This document shows positions 16,005 through 24,107 of a DNA stretch of 36,851 nt, piece after piece; the first letter of the stretch is position 1, and the number at the start of each line of letters is the position of its first letter. The stretch is from the NCBI GenBank assembly GCA_028822675.1, contig JAPKDE010000004.1:1-36851 (forward strand), given 5' to 3'. The DNA comes from Dehalococcoidia bacterium (lineage in GTDB: Bacteria > Chloroflexota > Dehalococcoidia > UBA3495). The notes under the pieces were generated by a model. The model did no database searches. It saw nothing but the letters and a program-made list of their open reading frames with translations, and was not told where the DNA came from. Both the position numbers and the translations under genes were made by a program.

Positions 16005-17524
16005 TGGGCATGTTTTCTAAGATATTGGTCGCCAACCGGGGAGAGATAGCGGTCAGGGTTTTGCAGACACTGCAGGCAATGGGTATTGCCACGGTTGCGG
16101 TGTACTCGGACCCCGACGCCAACGCGCCCCACGCCGTCTTGGCGGACGAAGCCTATCCTCTTGGCGGTTCCACGGCCGAGGAAACGTACTTGGACCGTGG
16201 CAAGATTATCGAACTGGCGCTCAAATGTGGCGCGGAGGCGGTACACCCTGGCTACGGGTTCCTGGCAGAAAACCCAGCATTCAGCCGTGAATGTGCTGCA
16301 GCCGGGCTGGTATTTATCGGCCCCAGTCCTGAGACCATTGAGCTTCTGGGCGACAAGATACGCTCCAAAGATGCCGCCGTCGGTGCTGGTGTGCCAGTCG
16401 TCCCAAGCTCACCCATGTGGTTGCCCGGCGACTCCCCACCCGATGCTTTGGTAGCCGATATTGGCCTACCATTGCTGGTGAAGGCCGCAGCGGGCGGCGG
16501 TGGCCGTGGCATGCGAATCGTGGAACAGGCCGGTGACTTGGCCCAGGCGTTGGAGTCGGCCAGCCGCGAGGCAAGCTCGGGATTCGGTGACGGGCGGGTG
16601 TTCTTGGAGCGGTACATACCAGCAGCCCGGCACGTAGAATTCCAAGTGCTGGCGGATTCCTCCGGAAATACCTTGCACCTATTGGAGCGGGAATGCAGTG
16701 TGCAACGCCGCTACCAGAAGGTCATTGAAGAGACGCCTTCGCCAGCCTTAAATGACGAACTGAGACAATCCATGGCAGCCTCAGCGGTGGCCATGGCCCA
16801 GTCGGCGGGCTACACCAATGCCGGCACGGTGGAGTTCCTGGTAGACGCTCAGACCGGCGAGTACTATTTCCTTGAGATGAACGCCCGCATCCAGGTGGAG
16901 CACCCAATCACTGAGGAAACACTCAAGCTGGACATGGTGGAGTGGCAGACTCGAATCGCCGCCGGGGAGCTGATCACCTTCTCTCAGGACGATATTCAGT
17001 CCGCTGGTCACGCGCTGGAATGCCGGATTTACGCCGAAGACCCCTTCAGCAATTTTGCGCCATCGGTTGGCCGGTTACTGGCTTGGCGGCCAACCTCAGG
17101 GATGGGCATTCGTCTGGACTCGGGCGTGACGGAAGGCCAGGAAATCACCGCTTATTACGACTCCATGTTGGCCAAGTTGGTGGCTTGGGGGCCGGACAGG
17201 CAGAGCGCCATTGGCCGGATGCTGCGGGCGTTGGAGTCTTTTCCGGTGCTGGGAGTTACCACCAACATACCCTTCTTGCTGCGGGCTCTCGCTCACCCAG
17301 AGTTTGTTGGCGGCGACTACGACACGGGGTTCATCGCAAATCACCCTGACCTGACCGCTACACCAAACTCCAGTCAGTTTCAGGCGGCTGCCGCCCAGAT
17401 TGCCGAGGGTTTTTGGCAGGCCAACGGCAGCAACACCGCCCGAAGGGAGACCGAAGCAGTCCAAGACACTCAGGGACCCTTCCCAGGGCCCTGGGAAGGG
17501 CTTGCAAAGTCGGTGTTCCCATGA
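16004..17524 (+). CDS. Acetyl/propionyl/methylcrotonyl-CoA carboxylase, biotin carboxylase subunit
   Basis: A 506-aa ATP-grasp biotin carboxylase that carboxylates biotin on the carrier encoded next door. Features: MFSKILVANRGEIAVRVLQT, EAVHPGYGFLAENPAF, the glycine-rich loop KAAAGGGGRGMRIV, LERECSVQRRYQKVIEE, EMNARIQVEHPITEE and ALECRIYAEDPFSNF. Standard biotin carboxylases end near residue 450, and here that point is IANHPDL. A 56-residue tail, low in recognisable structure, follows; it contains a 24-bp perfect palindrome and lacks the biotinyl domain found in fused alpha subunits. The start is the ATG at 16004 within TGATG, or the ATG two codons later. The stop overlaps the carrier gene (ATGA). 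Codons before 16004 belong to the preceding gene's frame region. Confidence 0.95.
   Translation: MGMFSKILVANRGEIAVRVLQTLQAMGIATVAVYSDPDANAPHAVLADEAYPLGGSTAEETYLDRGKIIELALKCGAEAVHPGYGFLAENPAFSRECAAAGLVFIGPSPETIELLGDKIRSKDAAVGAGVPVVPSSPMWLPGDSPPDALVADIGLPLLVKAAAGGGGRGMRIVEQAGDLAQALESASREASSGFGDGRVFLERYIPAARHVEFQVLADSSGNTLHLLERECSVQRRYQKVIEETPSPALNDELRQSMAASAVAMAQSAGYTNAGTVEFLVDAQTGEYYFLEMNARIQVEHPITEETLKLDMVEWQTRIAAGELITFSQDDIQSAGHALECRIYAEDPFSNFAPSVGRLLAWRPTSGMGIRLDSGVTEGQEITAYYDSMLAKLVAWGPDRQSAIGRMLRALESFPVLGVTTNIPFLLRALAHPEFVGGDYDTGFIANHPDLTATPNSSQFQAAAAQIAEGFWQANGSNTARRETEAVQDTQGPFPGPWEGLAKSVFP
17477..17500. repeat. 24-bp perfect palindrome in the biotin carboxylase 3' end
   Basis: CCCTTCCCAGGG is followed at once by its reverse complement CCCTGGGAAGGG. 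It lies within codons about 492-499 of the biotin carboxylase tail, 21 bp before the stop codon. In RNA it would form a 12-bp stem with almost no loop, just ahead of the start of the biotin carrier gene. It may be a short mobile palindrome or a translation-modulating hairpin. Confidence 0.8.
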
Positions 17525-18003
17525 CAACTCGCAGATTGCAGCAGGTTCAACCGCCGCCGACAGACTCTGCCGAGGAGATTTTTGACGGCGCATTTGATGT
17601 GGTTGTGCCATCTCCGGGCCGCTGGGAGGGAAAAGTCAGCCTGGCCGATGGCCGTACTGTGTCGTTTTTGGCCCAGCGAGACGGCCGGCAAGTACACGTT
17701 TGGATTGCCGGGGAGTCTTACGTGTTCAGCCCGCCGACTCCAGTTGCGCGCTCGCAGAGGGCCGGCCAGGCGGCCAGCGACGACATTGTGTGTCCGGTTC
17801 CTGGGGTGGTAATTGCGGTTCACGTGGCGGCAGACGACGTTGTGGAGGCCGGTCAGGACCTGGTGATAATCGAGTCCATGAAGACCGAGCAGATCGTCAA
17901 ATCCCCTCGGCAAGGGACGGTTCAACGGGTGTCGGTGCAAGAGGGAGACCGTGTGGATCGCGGCATGCGTTTGGTGGTGTTGGTTCCAATCTCAGAAGAG
18001 TAA
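17521..18003 (+). CDS. Biotin carboxyl carrier protein
   Basis: A 160-aa carrier. The C-terminal biotinyl domain (about residues 88-158) starts DDIVCPVPGVVIAVHVAADD and holds the biotinylation site IIESMKTEQIVKS, with the biotin Lys at about 121. The residue after Lys is Thr rather than the usual Met. Residues 24-70 form a small beta-rich domain (VVPSPGRWEGKVSLADGRTV), like the BT-type linker seen in fused carboxylase alpha subunits. The ATG overlaps the biotin carboxylase stop (ATGA). With its two upstream neighbours it makes a complete split acyl-CoA carboxylase (carboxyltransferase, biotin carboxylase, carrier). No biotin ligase is in the window. Confidence 0.95.
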   Translation: MTTRRLQQVQPPPTDSAEEIFDGAFDVVVPSPGRWEGKVSLADGRTVSFLAQRDGRQVHVWIAGESYVFSPPTPVARSQRAGQAASDDIVCPVPGVVIAVHVAADDVVEAGQDLVIIESMKTEQIVKSPRQGTVQRVSVQEGDRVDRGMRLVVLVPISEE

Positions 18004-18319
18004 TATTGCGGTCGGTCTAGGCTCATCGCCGGCCCTTCTGGTTACGGCGAAGGTGTTGGCGTCTACCTGACCCGCACCTCCGGAAATACAGTCAGAGCAA
18101 TCACTTCAGTTCAGCGAAGCAGTTCTACGGCATACGCCTGAAAGGCTCTTCGACCACCACTTGAGAGATCTGGGTTTGAACCGTGTCGGCATGGTTTGGT
18201 ATCCAATTGATTACTGAGGACTTAGTTTGGTGGGCGATACGTCGCTTTTCGATTCGGCCAAGCCATATGGCTAAAGAATATAGCGGCTACCCCAAGTGTG
18301 TTTGTCCTGATACGATTAT
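18004..18319. other. Intergenic region of 316 bp
   Basis: No gene is seen. A perfect 12-bp palindrome AGCCATATGGCT lies at 18261-18272, about 50 bp before the LOG-like gene, and could be an operator or chance. No convincing -35/-10 pair and no terminator after the carrier gene were found. Confidence 0.4.
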
Positions 18320-19312
18320 TTGCCATCGATAATCCAGCATGTGCGACTTGGAACGTTGAAACGAGGTGCCATTAAACTAGACACCATAGAAGACATCCTG
18401 CAACAGGTTAACGATATTGCAGACTTGGAGGGCCGGGATCTACGCCAATGGCTCTACCGCGAAATTCTGCTCAACGCCCTGAAGTGTAAGCGGGACGAAT
18501 TGGACATCCTGGACCTGAAGGTAATCAACCGGATGGTTGATGAATTTAGGTACGCTGCCAAGGTTTTTAACCCCTACCGCAAGACTCGAAAGGTATCGAT
18601 CTTCGGGTCGGCCAGGACACCGGAAGACGAGCCGTACTATAAACTGGCCTCCGACTTGGGCAGTCATATGGCGGACGCAGGCTTCATGGCAATCACCGGT
18701 GCGGCATCAGGCATCATGAAGGCCGGAATCGATGGCGCCGGGCCGGAAAATAGCTTCGGTGTCAGCATTCTCCTCCCCTTTGAAAGCCCGTCCGTCGTGA
18801 TGGAAGACGACCCGAAGTCCATCACGTTCCGGTTTTTCTTCACGCGGAAGATATTCTTCGTTATGGAAGCAGACGCGTGCGCGCTGTTCTCGAACGGCTT
18901 TAGGACCCAGGATGAGGGGTTTGAAGTCCTCACGTTGCTGCAAACTGGGAAGGTCCAGCCAATGCCCCTGGTGTTGATAGAACTGCCCGGTGACAACTAC
19001 TGGGAGACTTGGGATGGGTACGTGCGCGACCAGTTGTTGGCTCGGAATTTCATCGCCAAGGAAGACCTGTCTCTCTATAAGATCGTCCACTCCGCGGAGG
19101 AAGCGACCGCGTGGATCAAGTCATATTACTCCACCTACAATTCCATTCGGCAGGTCAACAGCCACTTGGTAATCAGATTGGAGAAACAGCTTTCAGACGA
19201 CCACATTTCATGCCTGATGGGTTGGTATTATGATGCTGATGTAATATACCAAAATCGTAAGGATACTTATAACGACCAAAGAATCTTCAACGGTTTTGAC
19301 CCTACCCATTAA
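18320..19312 (+). CDS. Divergent LOG (TIGR00730 / lysine-decarboxylase-like) family protein
   Basis: A roughly 330-aa Rossmann-fold protein of the long LOG type. The family includes cytokinin riboside 5'-monophosphate phosphoribohydrolases and nucleotide 5'-monophosphate nucleosidases (PpnN). The fold is clear from KVSIFGSARTPEDEPYYKLA, ADAGFMAITGAASGIMKAG, FRFFFTRKIFFVMEADAC and FEVLTLLQTGKVQPMPLVLI. The two signatures are altered: GGGxGIME reads GAASGIMK (about 127-134), and PGGFGTxDE reads SNGFRTQDE (about 191-199), keeping the final Glu. Substrate binding may therefore differ, or activity may be lost. The 90-residue N-terminal helical part is unassigned. The start is uncertain: TTG 18320 has no ribosome site, and TTG 18356 has GGA 5 nt upstream. 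A bidirectional terminator follows. Confidence 0.83.
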   Translation: MPSIIQHVRLGTLKRGAIKLDTIEDILQQVNDIADLEGRDLRQWLYREILLNALKCKRDELDILDLKVINRMVDEFRYAAKVFNPYRKTRKVSIFGSARTPEDEPYYKLASDLGSHMADAGFMAITGAASGIMKAGIDGAGPENSFGVSILLPFESPSVVMEDDPKSITFRFFFTRKIFFVMEADACALFSNGFRTQDEGFEVLTLLQTGKVQPMPLVLIELPGDNYWETWDGYVRDQLLARNFIAKEDLSLYKIVHSAEEATAWIKSYYSTYNSIRQVNSHLVIRLEKQLSDDHISCLMGWYYDADVIYQNRKDTYNDQRIFNGFDPTH

Positions 19313-19335
19313 GTGAGCTCGAACGATAACCACAA

Positions 19336-19365
19336 AAAGGCCCCCAACAAACGTTGGGGGCCTTT
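19336..19365. terminator. Bidirectional terminator between LOG-like gene and tRNA cluster
   Basis: A 13-bp perfect stem (AAAGGCCCCCAAC / GTTGGGGGCCTTT) with a 4-nt loop. On the minus strand the stem runs into TTTTT, so it ends the tRNA transcript strongly. On the plus strand it follows the LOG-like stop codon by 23 bp. Confidence 0.93.
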
Positions 19366-19380
19366 ATAGTTCCAAAAAAT

Positions 19381-19458
19381 TGGCAGGAGCGGGAGGATTC
19401 GAACCCCCGGCCACTGGTTTTGGAGACCAGCGCTCTGGCCAGACTGAGCTACGCTCCT
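19381..19458 (-). tRNA. tRNA-Trp (CCA)
   Basis: Read on the minus strand: acceptor AGGAGCG / CGCTCCT, D arm TAGCTCAG, anticodon stem CTGGT/ACCAG with loop CTCCAAA (anticodon CCA), T loop TTCGAAT, discriminator G and an encoded CCA end. It is the last of three tRNAs read in the same direction, 82 bp after tRNA-Arg. Confidence 0.96.
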
Positions 19459-19540
19459 GCGATATGTGGCGTCCATATGATGTGACGCCGATTCTATTGT
19501 GCAGCGGCTTTTGCGATTGGCGCCGCCACCGGATGTAAAA

Positions 19541-19616
19541 TGGTGCCCTTGGAGGGATTCGAACCCCCGACGCGCGACTTAGGACGCCGCCGCTCTATCC
19601 TCTGAGCTACAAGGGC
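19541..19616 (-). tRNA. tRNA-Arg (CCT)
   Basis: Minus strand: acceptor GCCCTTG / CAAGGGC, anticodon stem GCGGC/GTCGC with loop GTCCTAA (anticodon CCT), T loop TTCGAAT, discriminator A and an encoded CCA. It lies 4 bp downstream of tRNA-Ala. Confidence 0.95.
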
Positions 19617-19620
19617 ATTA

Positions 19621-19696
19621 TGGTGGAGATAGAGGGACTCGAACCCTCGGCCTCGGCATTGCGAACGCCGCGCTCTCCCAGCTGAGCTATATCCCC
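19621..19696 (-). tRNA. tRNA-Ala (CGC)
   Basis: Minus strand: acceptor GGGGATA / TATCTCC with one G-U pair, D arm TAGCTCAG, anticodon stem CGGCG/TGCCG with loop TTCGCAA (anticodon CGC), T loop TTCGAGT, discriminator A and an encoded CCA. It is the first tRNA of the cluster. Confidence 0.95.
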
Positions 19697-19778
19697 ATGC
19701 CAACCCAAGAGACTTGCCCAATTGGGCTCGCACCAAGGTTCGTCCTGGTCTTCCCTACGCGTACGGGAGCCACTCTGA

Positions 19779-19808
19779 ATCGTAAGGCCACCGCTGAACC
19801 ACTGTCAA
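19779..19808 (-). promoter_or_regulatory. Candidate promoter of the tRNA cluster
   Basis: On the minus strand a perfect -35 TTGACA (19803-19808), an 18-bp spacer and TACGAT (19779-19784). It would start about 75 nt before tRNA-Ala. Confidence 0.5.
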
Positions 19809-19940
19809 GCGGTTCACGCCTGCAAACGCCTGGCCGATCGAACATTTTAGATGGCTACTGTCTTATTAATGCGCAACAGCGTTGACGCTCATTTGTGCCG
19901 CTGCTAGAGTGAACCCTAATCTTGTAACCCCGATTCGGTC

Positions 19941-19970
19941 TTCAGATAACTGAAACCAGTGAATTATATT
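19941..19970 (+). promoter_or_regulatory. Candidate promoter of the DUF1501 gene
   Basis: TTCAGA (19941-19946), an 18-bp spacer and TATATT (19965-19970), about 30 bp before the start codon at 20000. The rest of the 19697-19999 gap shows nothing beyond this and the divergent tRNA promoter. Confidence 0.4.
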
Positions 19971-19999
19971 CCACTCGGCAACCCGAAGGGAGTGAGCCC

Positions 20000-21127
20000 A
20001 TGACTTCGACCAAGAAAGACCCCATCCTGGTGGTGGTCCAACTGACCGGCGGCAGCGATTATATGAACATGGTGGTCCCCTACGCCGACCCCCTTTATTA
20101 CGATAATCGCCCCACCGTGGGCATCCCCGCCGAGGATGTGCTGCAGATTAACGACCAGTTTGGGTTTAACCCCAACTTGGGCGCGTTCAAGAGCCTCTAC
20201 GACCAAGGCGAAGTCGCTGTAATCAACGGTGTGGGCTATCCCAACCCGAACCGCTCCCACTTTAGGGCCATGGATATCTGGCACACCTGTGAGCCGGAGA
20301 AGATCGCCATGGAGGGTTGGCTGGGTCGGGTTATCCGCGACATTGACCCCAAAGGCGAGAACGTACTGACCGGGGTGAACTTTGGTCGCGGTCTGCCCCG
20401 GGCTCTGGCATTGACCGGCGTTCCCGTGGCATCGGTTGCCGTGTTGGAAGGCTACGGTGTCCTCACCGGTATCCAGGGCGAAGAACAACGTGCCCGCGCG
20501 CTGGACGTGTTTGAAAGGATGTACTCGCCGGCCATCGGCACCGGAGCGGCGATGGATTACCTGGGACGCACCGGCCTGGACGCTCTGAAAGGCGCTGATA
20601 TTCTCAAGACCGCCGCCGATAGCTATTCGTCCACGGTGGAATACGCCTCTACGGGCATCTCTCAGAGTCTCCGTGGTATGGCCCAAGTAATCTTCAAAGG
20701 ACTGGGCACTCGCGTGCTGTACACGTCTCAGGGCGGCTATGACACCCACGCGAACCAGGTGCCGGTGCAGACCCCGCTCCTCAGTGACCTCTCCGCTGGC
20801 ATCGGAGACTTCTTCGCCGACCTGAAGGAACACGATGCCGCCGACAATGTCATGATGCTGGTCTTCACCGAGTTTGGACGTCGAGTCAAAGATAATGGCT
20901 CCGGCTCAGACCACGGTTCCGGCGGCGGATGTTACATCATCGGCCAGCCTGTGAACGGTGGCATGTACGGTGAATACCCATCCCTTAAAGAAGCCGATCA
21001 ATTGGATGGCGACCTGCACTTTAATTTGGACTACCGCAGCGTTTACTCCACCCTTGTTGAGAAATGGATGGACCTGGACGCCAAGTCCACTGTTGGTGGC
21101 AACTACGAGCATCTCAGCTTTGTTTAA
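20000..21127 (+). CDS. DUF1501 domain protein (sulfatase/phosphatase-like fold)
   Basis: A 375-aa DUF1501 protein related to the alkaline-phosphatase/sulfatase superfamily. Family landmarks are VVVQLTGGSDYMNMVVPY at the N-terminus, VGYPNPNRSHFRAMDIWHT, SQGGYDTHANQ, and FTEFGRRVKDNGSGSDHGSGG near the C-terminus. The His and Asp in YDTHANQ and SDHGSG fit a metal centre. Most members carry a twin-arginine signal peptide; this one starts straight at the domain (MTSTKKDPILVVV), so it is probably cytoplasmic. GGGAG before the ATG supports the start. The biochemical role of the family is not known. An LLM oxidoreductase follows after 66 bp and may be cotranscribed. Confidence 0.9.
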   Translation: MTSTKKDPILVVVQLTGGSDYMNMVVPYADPLYYDNRPTVGIPAEDVLQINDQFGFNPNLGAFKSLYDQGEVAVINGVGYPNPNRSHFRAMDIWHTCEPEKIAMEGWLGRVIRDIDPKGENVLTGVNFGRGLPRALALTGVPVASVAVLEGYGVLTGIQGEEQRARALDVFERMYSPAIGTGAAMDYLGRTGLDALKGADILKTAADSYSSTVEYASTGISQSLRGMAQVIFKGLGTRVLYTSQGGYDTHANQVPVQTPLLSDLSAGIGDFFADLKEHDAADNVMMLVFTEFGRRVKDNGSGSDHGSGGGCYIIGQPVNGGMYGEYPSLKEADQLDGDLHFNLDYRSVYSTLVEKWMDLDAKSTVGGNYEHLSFV

Positions 21128-21193
21128 CCGAGTCCAATAGCTGAAACTAATCGATACAACCAAACGCTCTAAACCACCGGGACGGAGACTCAC

Positions 21194-22063
21194 ATGAAGA
21201 TTGGAATTGGCTTACCCGGCGCCATACCCGGCGTTAAGGGTGATTTCATCATGGAATGGGCCCAGCGAGCCGAGGCTGGCCCGTTCTCCACGCTGGGGAC
21301 CATTGATCGCATCGTCTACCAGAACTTTGAGCCCTTTATCATGCTGGCGGCTGCTGCTGCGGTGACCACCAGAATCAGACTTATGACCGGCGTGATGCTG
21401 GCCCCGCTCCGGAATGAAGGCGTGCTGGCCAAGCAGGCTGCCAGTTTGGACGCTATTTCCAACGGGCGTCTAACTCTGGGCTTTGGCGTGGGGCGTCGTC
21501 CTGACGACTACAAAGCCGCACCAGCCCAATACAACAACCGGGGTCGTCGATTTGAAGACCAGATAGCCACAATGAAACGTATCTGGTCTGGGGAAGATGT
21601 TGACCCGGAAAACGGTGTTGGCCCAGTTGGCCCTCCTCCAGTCCAGGTCGGCGGGCCGGAGATTCTCATCGGCGGAGGCACACCCCAAGCCATCGCCCGC
21701 GCCGGAAGGCTGGCCGATGGCTACCTGGCCGCCGGTACCCAACCCGAAGCCGTAGAAGCTTCGTATAAGATGGCAGTCGATGCTTGGGAGGCCGAGGGTA
21801 AACCCGGCAAGCCCCGGTTGGCTGCCGTGTGTTCTTATGCCCTTGGCCCCGACGCCGCCGACGTTGTTGGTGGCTACATCAGGCATTATTATTCGTTCTT
21901 GGGCCCGGTGGCCGAGCAGATGGCTCAGAACGCTGTGTCTTCCACTGAGGCCGTCAAAGGAATGATCCATGACTTGGAAGGCATTGGCATGGATGAATTA
22001 GTCTTCTTGCCCAGTGCGGCCGATATGGGCCAACTGGACCGGCTGGCGGATATCGTCGGTTAA
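21194..22063 (+). CDS. LLM class flavin-dependent oxidoreductase
   Basis: A 289-aa luciferase-like monooxygenase-type TIM barrel using reduced FMN or F420. It starts MKIGIGLPGAIPGVKGDF. Typical parts are TRIRLMTGVMLAPLRNEGVLAKQAASLDAIS and GRLTLGFGVGRRPDDY, RRFEDQIATMKRIWSG, and GGPEILIGGGTPQAIARAGRLADGYL. It is shorter than the 320-350 aa common in the family. Cofactor and substrate cannot be told from the sequence. GGAG upstream of the ATG supports the start. It lies between DUF1501 and msrA, all in one direction. Confidence 0.92.
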   Translation: MKIGIGLPGAIPGVKGDFIMEWAQRAEAGPFSTLGTIDRIVYQNFEPFIMLAAAAAVTTRIRLMTGVMLAPLRNEGVLAKQAASLDAISNGRLTLGFGVGRRPDDYKAAPAQYNNRGRRFEDQIATMKRIWSGEDVDPENGVGPVGPPPVQVGGPEILIGGGTPQAIARAGRLADGYLAAGTQPEAVEASYKMAVDAWEAEGKPGKPRLAAVCSYALGPDAADVVGGYIRHYYSFLGPVAEQMAQNAVSSTEAVKGMIHDLEGIGMDELVFLPSAADMGQLDRLADIVG

Positions 22064-22124
22064 CCAGAACGGTCGCTCATTCGATAAGCTAATGACGTTT
22101 GAAAATACAAAGTGAGAAATAAAG

Positions 22125-22664
22125 ATGGATAACAATAATCAGGTCGCAGTATTCGGCGGGGGGTGCTTCTGGTGCACTGAAGCCGTGTTCTTGGAGATCA
22201 AAGGCGTGAAGGCTGTGGCCTCGGGGTATTCTGGTGGGCACGTGGCCAACCCAAACTATTATCAGGTCTGCGAAGAGACCACCGGTCACGCTGAGGTAGT
22301 GCGGATTGAGTTTGACCCCTCCGAGATTTCCTTTAAGGAAATGCTAGAGGTGTTTTTCGCCTCGCACGACCCAACCACCCTCAACTACCAGGGCGCGGAC
22401 AGAGGCGCTCGCTACCGCTCGGTCGTCCTCCACACCACCGACGCCCAGCGTGATGAGACGGCTGAGTTCATCAAGGAACTGGACGCTGAGGGTAGCCAAC
22501 CAGGGCCGGTGGTTACAGAGGTTTCCCCCTTTGAAGTGTTCTACGAGTCGGAACCGGAGCACCGGCAGTTCTACGAGAACAACCCCGGCAGTATGTACTG
22601 TCAGGTGGTCATCAGCCCCAAGGTTGCCAAGATACGCCAGAAGTTTGCCAAGAGTCTTCGTTAA
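22125..22664 (+). CDS. msrA: Peptide-methionine (S)-S-oxide reductase MsrA
   Basis: A 179-aa MsrA that reduces methionine S-sulfoxide in proteins. The catalytic motif GGGCFWCTEAVF is near the N-terminus (nucleophile Cys about 14). GYSGGHVANPNYYQVCEETTGHAEVV and SHDPTTLNYQGADRGARYRS are family hallmarks, and a probable resolving Cys sits in MYCQVVISPK (about 159). No MsrB is fused or adjacent. No signal peptide, so it is cytoplasmic. The ribosome site is weak. Confidence 0.98.
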   Translation: MDNNNQVAVFGGGCFWCTEAVFLEIKGVKAVASGYSGGHVANPNYYQVCEETTGHAEVVRIEFDPSEISFKEMLEVFFASHDPTTLNYQGADRGARYRSVVLHTTDAQRDETAEFIKELDAEGSQPGPVVTEVSPFEVFYESEPEHRQFYENNPGSMYCQVVISPKVAKIRQKFAKSLR

Positions 22665-22761
22665 GTTCAGGCGTTTGGCGTCATAGGCGGGGAGCAATCT
22701 TTGCCGGAATTCGGATTTAATTTCTCTTTGATAGGGACGGTTCACCACGCAAAAAAATAGT

Positions 22762-24024
22762 ATGAAAACTCTGCCCATCCTCGCGCTTTTTATTGCCGTA
22801 ATTCTAGCGGCTTGTGGGGGAGGGGCAGAAGCAACTTTGGCCCCGACTGAGACTGCAGCGCCGACGCAAATACCAATACCAACTGGCGCACCAACAGACC
22901 GGGCTCCCGCAGAACTGCTAGCAGACATCAAAATCGCTATGGCAGAACTGGAGAGCTTTTCTCTGGAGGGAACCCTGGTTATCAAAACTACGGAAGATTC
23001 TGACAGCCACCTGATTTCAATGGAGATGACCGGCAGTGGCTACGTGGACGGCGATAACCAGGTTACGGTTGCGATGGATATTGCCACAGAGGGATTTGTC
23101 GGCAAAGTAACCACAGAGTCGCGCGAGGTCGCAGGGTTTACCTACACCAAAAATCCACTAACGGAAGAGTGGCTAAAAGGCGAAGAAGTCAACAGCTCTG
23201 AAACCTCAGAATTCGTGCCCGAAAATATGGTTGCTACAGAGGCAATTCAGGAGGTGCTGGACGGTCTGCCGGTCTACCGAGTTACCGGTACTGTGCCAGA
23301 CGAAACCGAGAATGAACTGATGATCCTGTGGGTCGGTACTGAAGACCTGCTGGTGCGTCAAATCAGACAGGAAGGTCAGGTCTCCGCAGAAGATTACGTC
23401 AACTTTGGGGTGGGAGAATCTGAAAACCTTTACCAGAGCTTTGTGACCCGCCTGAGTAACTTGAATGAGCCGGTCGAGGTAACAGTCCCACCAACCAATG
23501 AAGCGACACAGCCGGCCATGCAATGGACTGAACCCCCGGCCATGACCATTGACCCCACGACGAGCTATGTGGCAACCATGCGCACCAACACGGGTAACGT
23601 GGTGATAGAACTATTTGCCAGTGAAGCCCCGAAGACGGTCAACAGCTTTATATTCCTGGCTACTGAAGGCTTTTATGACGGTGTGATATTTCACCGCGTT
23701 ATTCAAAACTTTATGATCCAGGGTGGAGACCCTGCAGGCGTTGGCAGCGGCGGGGCAGGTTACTTCTTCAATGACGAGTTTGATTCTCCTCTGGTGTTTG
23801 ACCAGGCCGGCATATTGGCCATGGCCAACTCAGGCCCCAATACCAACAGCAGCCAGTTCTTCATCACCACGGTACCCACGCCCCACCTGAACGGATTGCA
23901 CACCATATTCGGCCAGGTTATTGAGGGTCAGGACGTGGTGGATGCCATCTCGTTGGTGGCAACTGCAGGGGGCGACCGCCCGGCTGAGCCGGTGGTGATC
24001 CTGGGCGTAGATATTACGCAGTAA
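22762..24024 (+). CDS. Lipoprotein with LppX/LprG-like domain fused to a cyclophilin-type PPIase
   Basis: A 420-aa exported lipoprotein. The signal MKTLPILALFIAVILAAC ends in a lipobox with Cys 18, followed by a Pro/Thr linker. Residues about 48-240 resemble the LppX/LprG/LolA-like lipoprotein fold: ELLADIKIAMAELESFSLEG, then paired strands such as VDGDNQVTVAMDIATEG and FTYTKNPLTEEW. Residues about 268-420 are a complete cyclophilin-type peptidyl-prolyl isomerase: GNVVIELFASEAPKTVNSF, GVIFHRVIQNFMIQGGDP (catalytic Arg about 312), MANSGPNTNSSQFFIT and HLNGLHTIFGQVIEG. It probably helps fold or carry substrates outside the membrane. The fusion of a possible lipid-binding domain to a PPIase is unusual. 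The first-domain call rests on pattern rather than a strong motif. Confidence 0.88.
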   Translation: MKTLPILALFIAVILAACGGGAEATLAPTETAAPTQIPIPTGAPTDRAPAELLADIKIAMAELESFSLEGTLVIKTTEDSDSHLISMEMTGSGYVDGDNQVTVAMDIATEGFVGKVTTESREVAGFTYTKNPLTEEWLKGEEVNSSETSEFVPENMVATEAIQEVLDGLPVYRVTGTVPDETENELMILWVGTEDLLVRQIRQEGQVSAEDYVNFGVGESENLYQSFVTRLSNLNEPVEVTVPPTNEATQPAMQWTEPPAMTIDPTTSYVATMRTNTGNVVIELFASEAPKTVNSFIFLATEGFYDGVIFHRVIQNFMIQGGDPAGVGSGGAGYFFNDEFDSPLVFDQAGILAMANSGPNTNSSQFFITTVPTPHLNGLHTIFGQVIEGQDVVDAISLVATAGGDRPAEPVVILGVDITQ

Positions 24025-24107
24025 CAGAGGCGCAGAGATTCGCGGCAAATTCGCGGCGTTGCGCACATAATAAAACCCGAAAAACTTGAAAGATTGGAGG
24101 CTTAATC

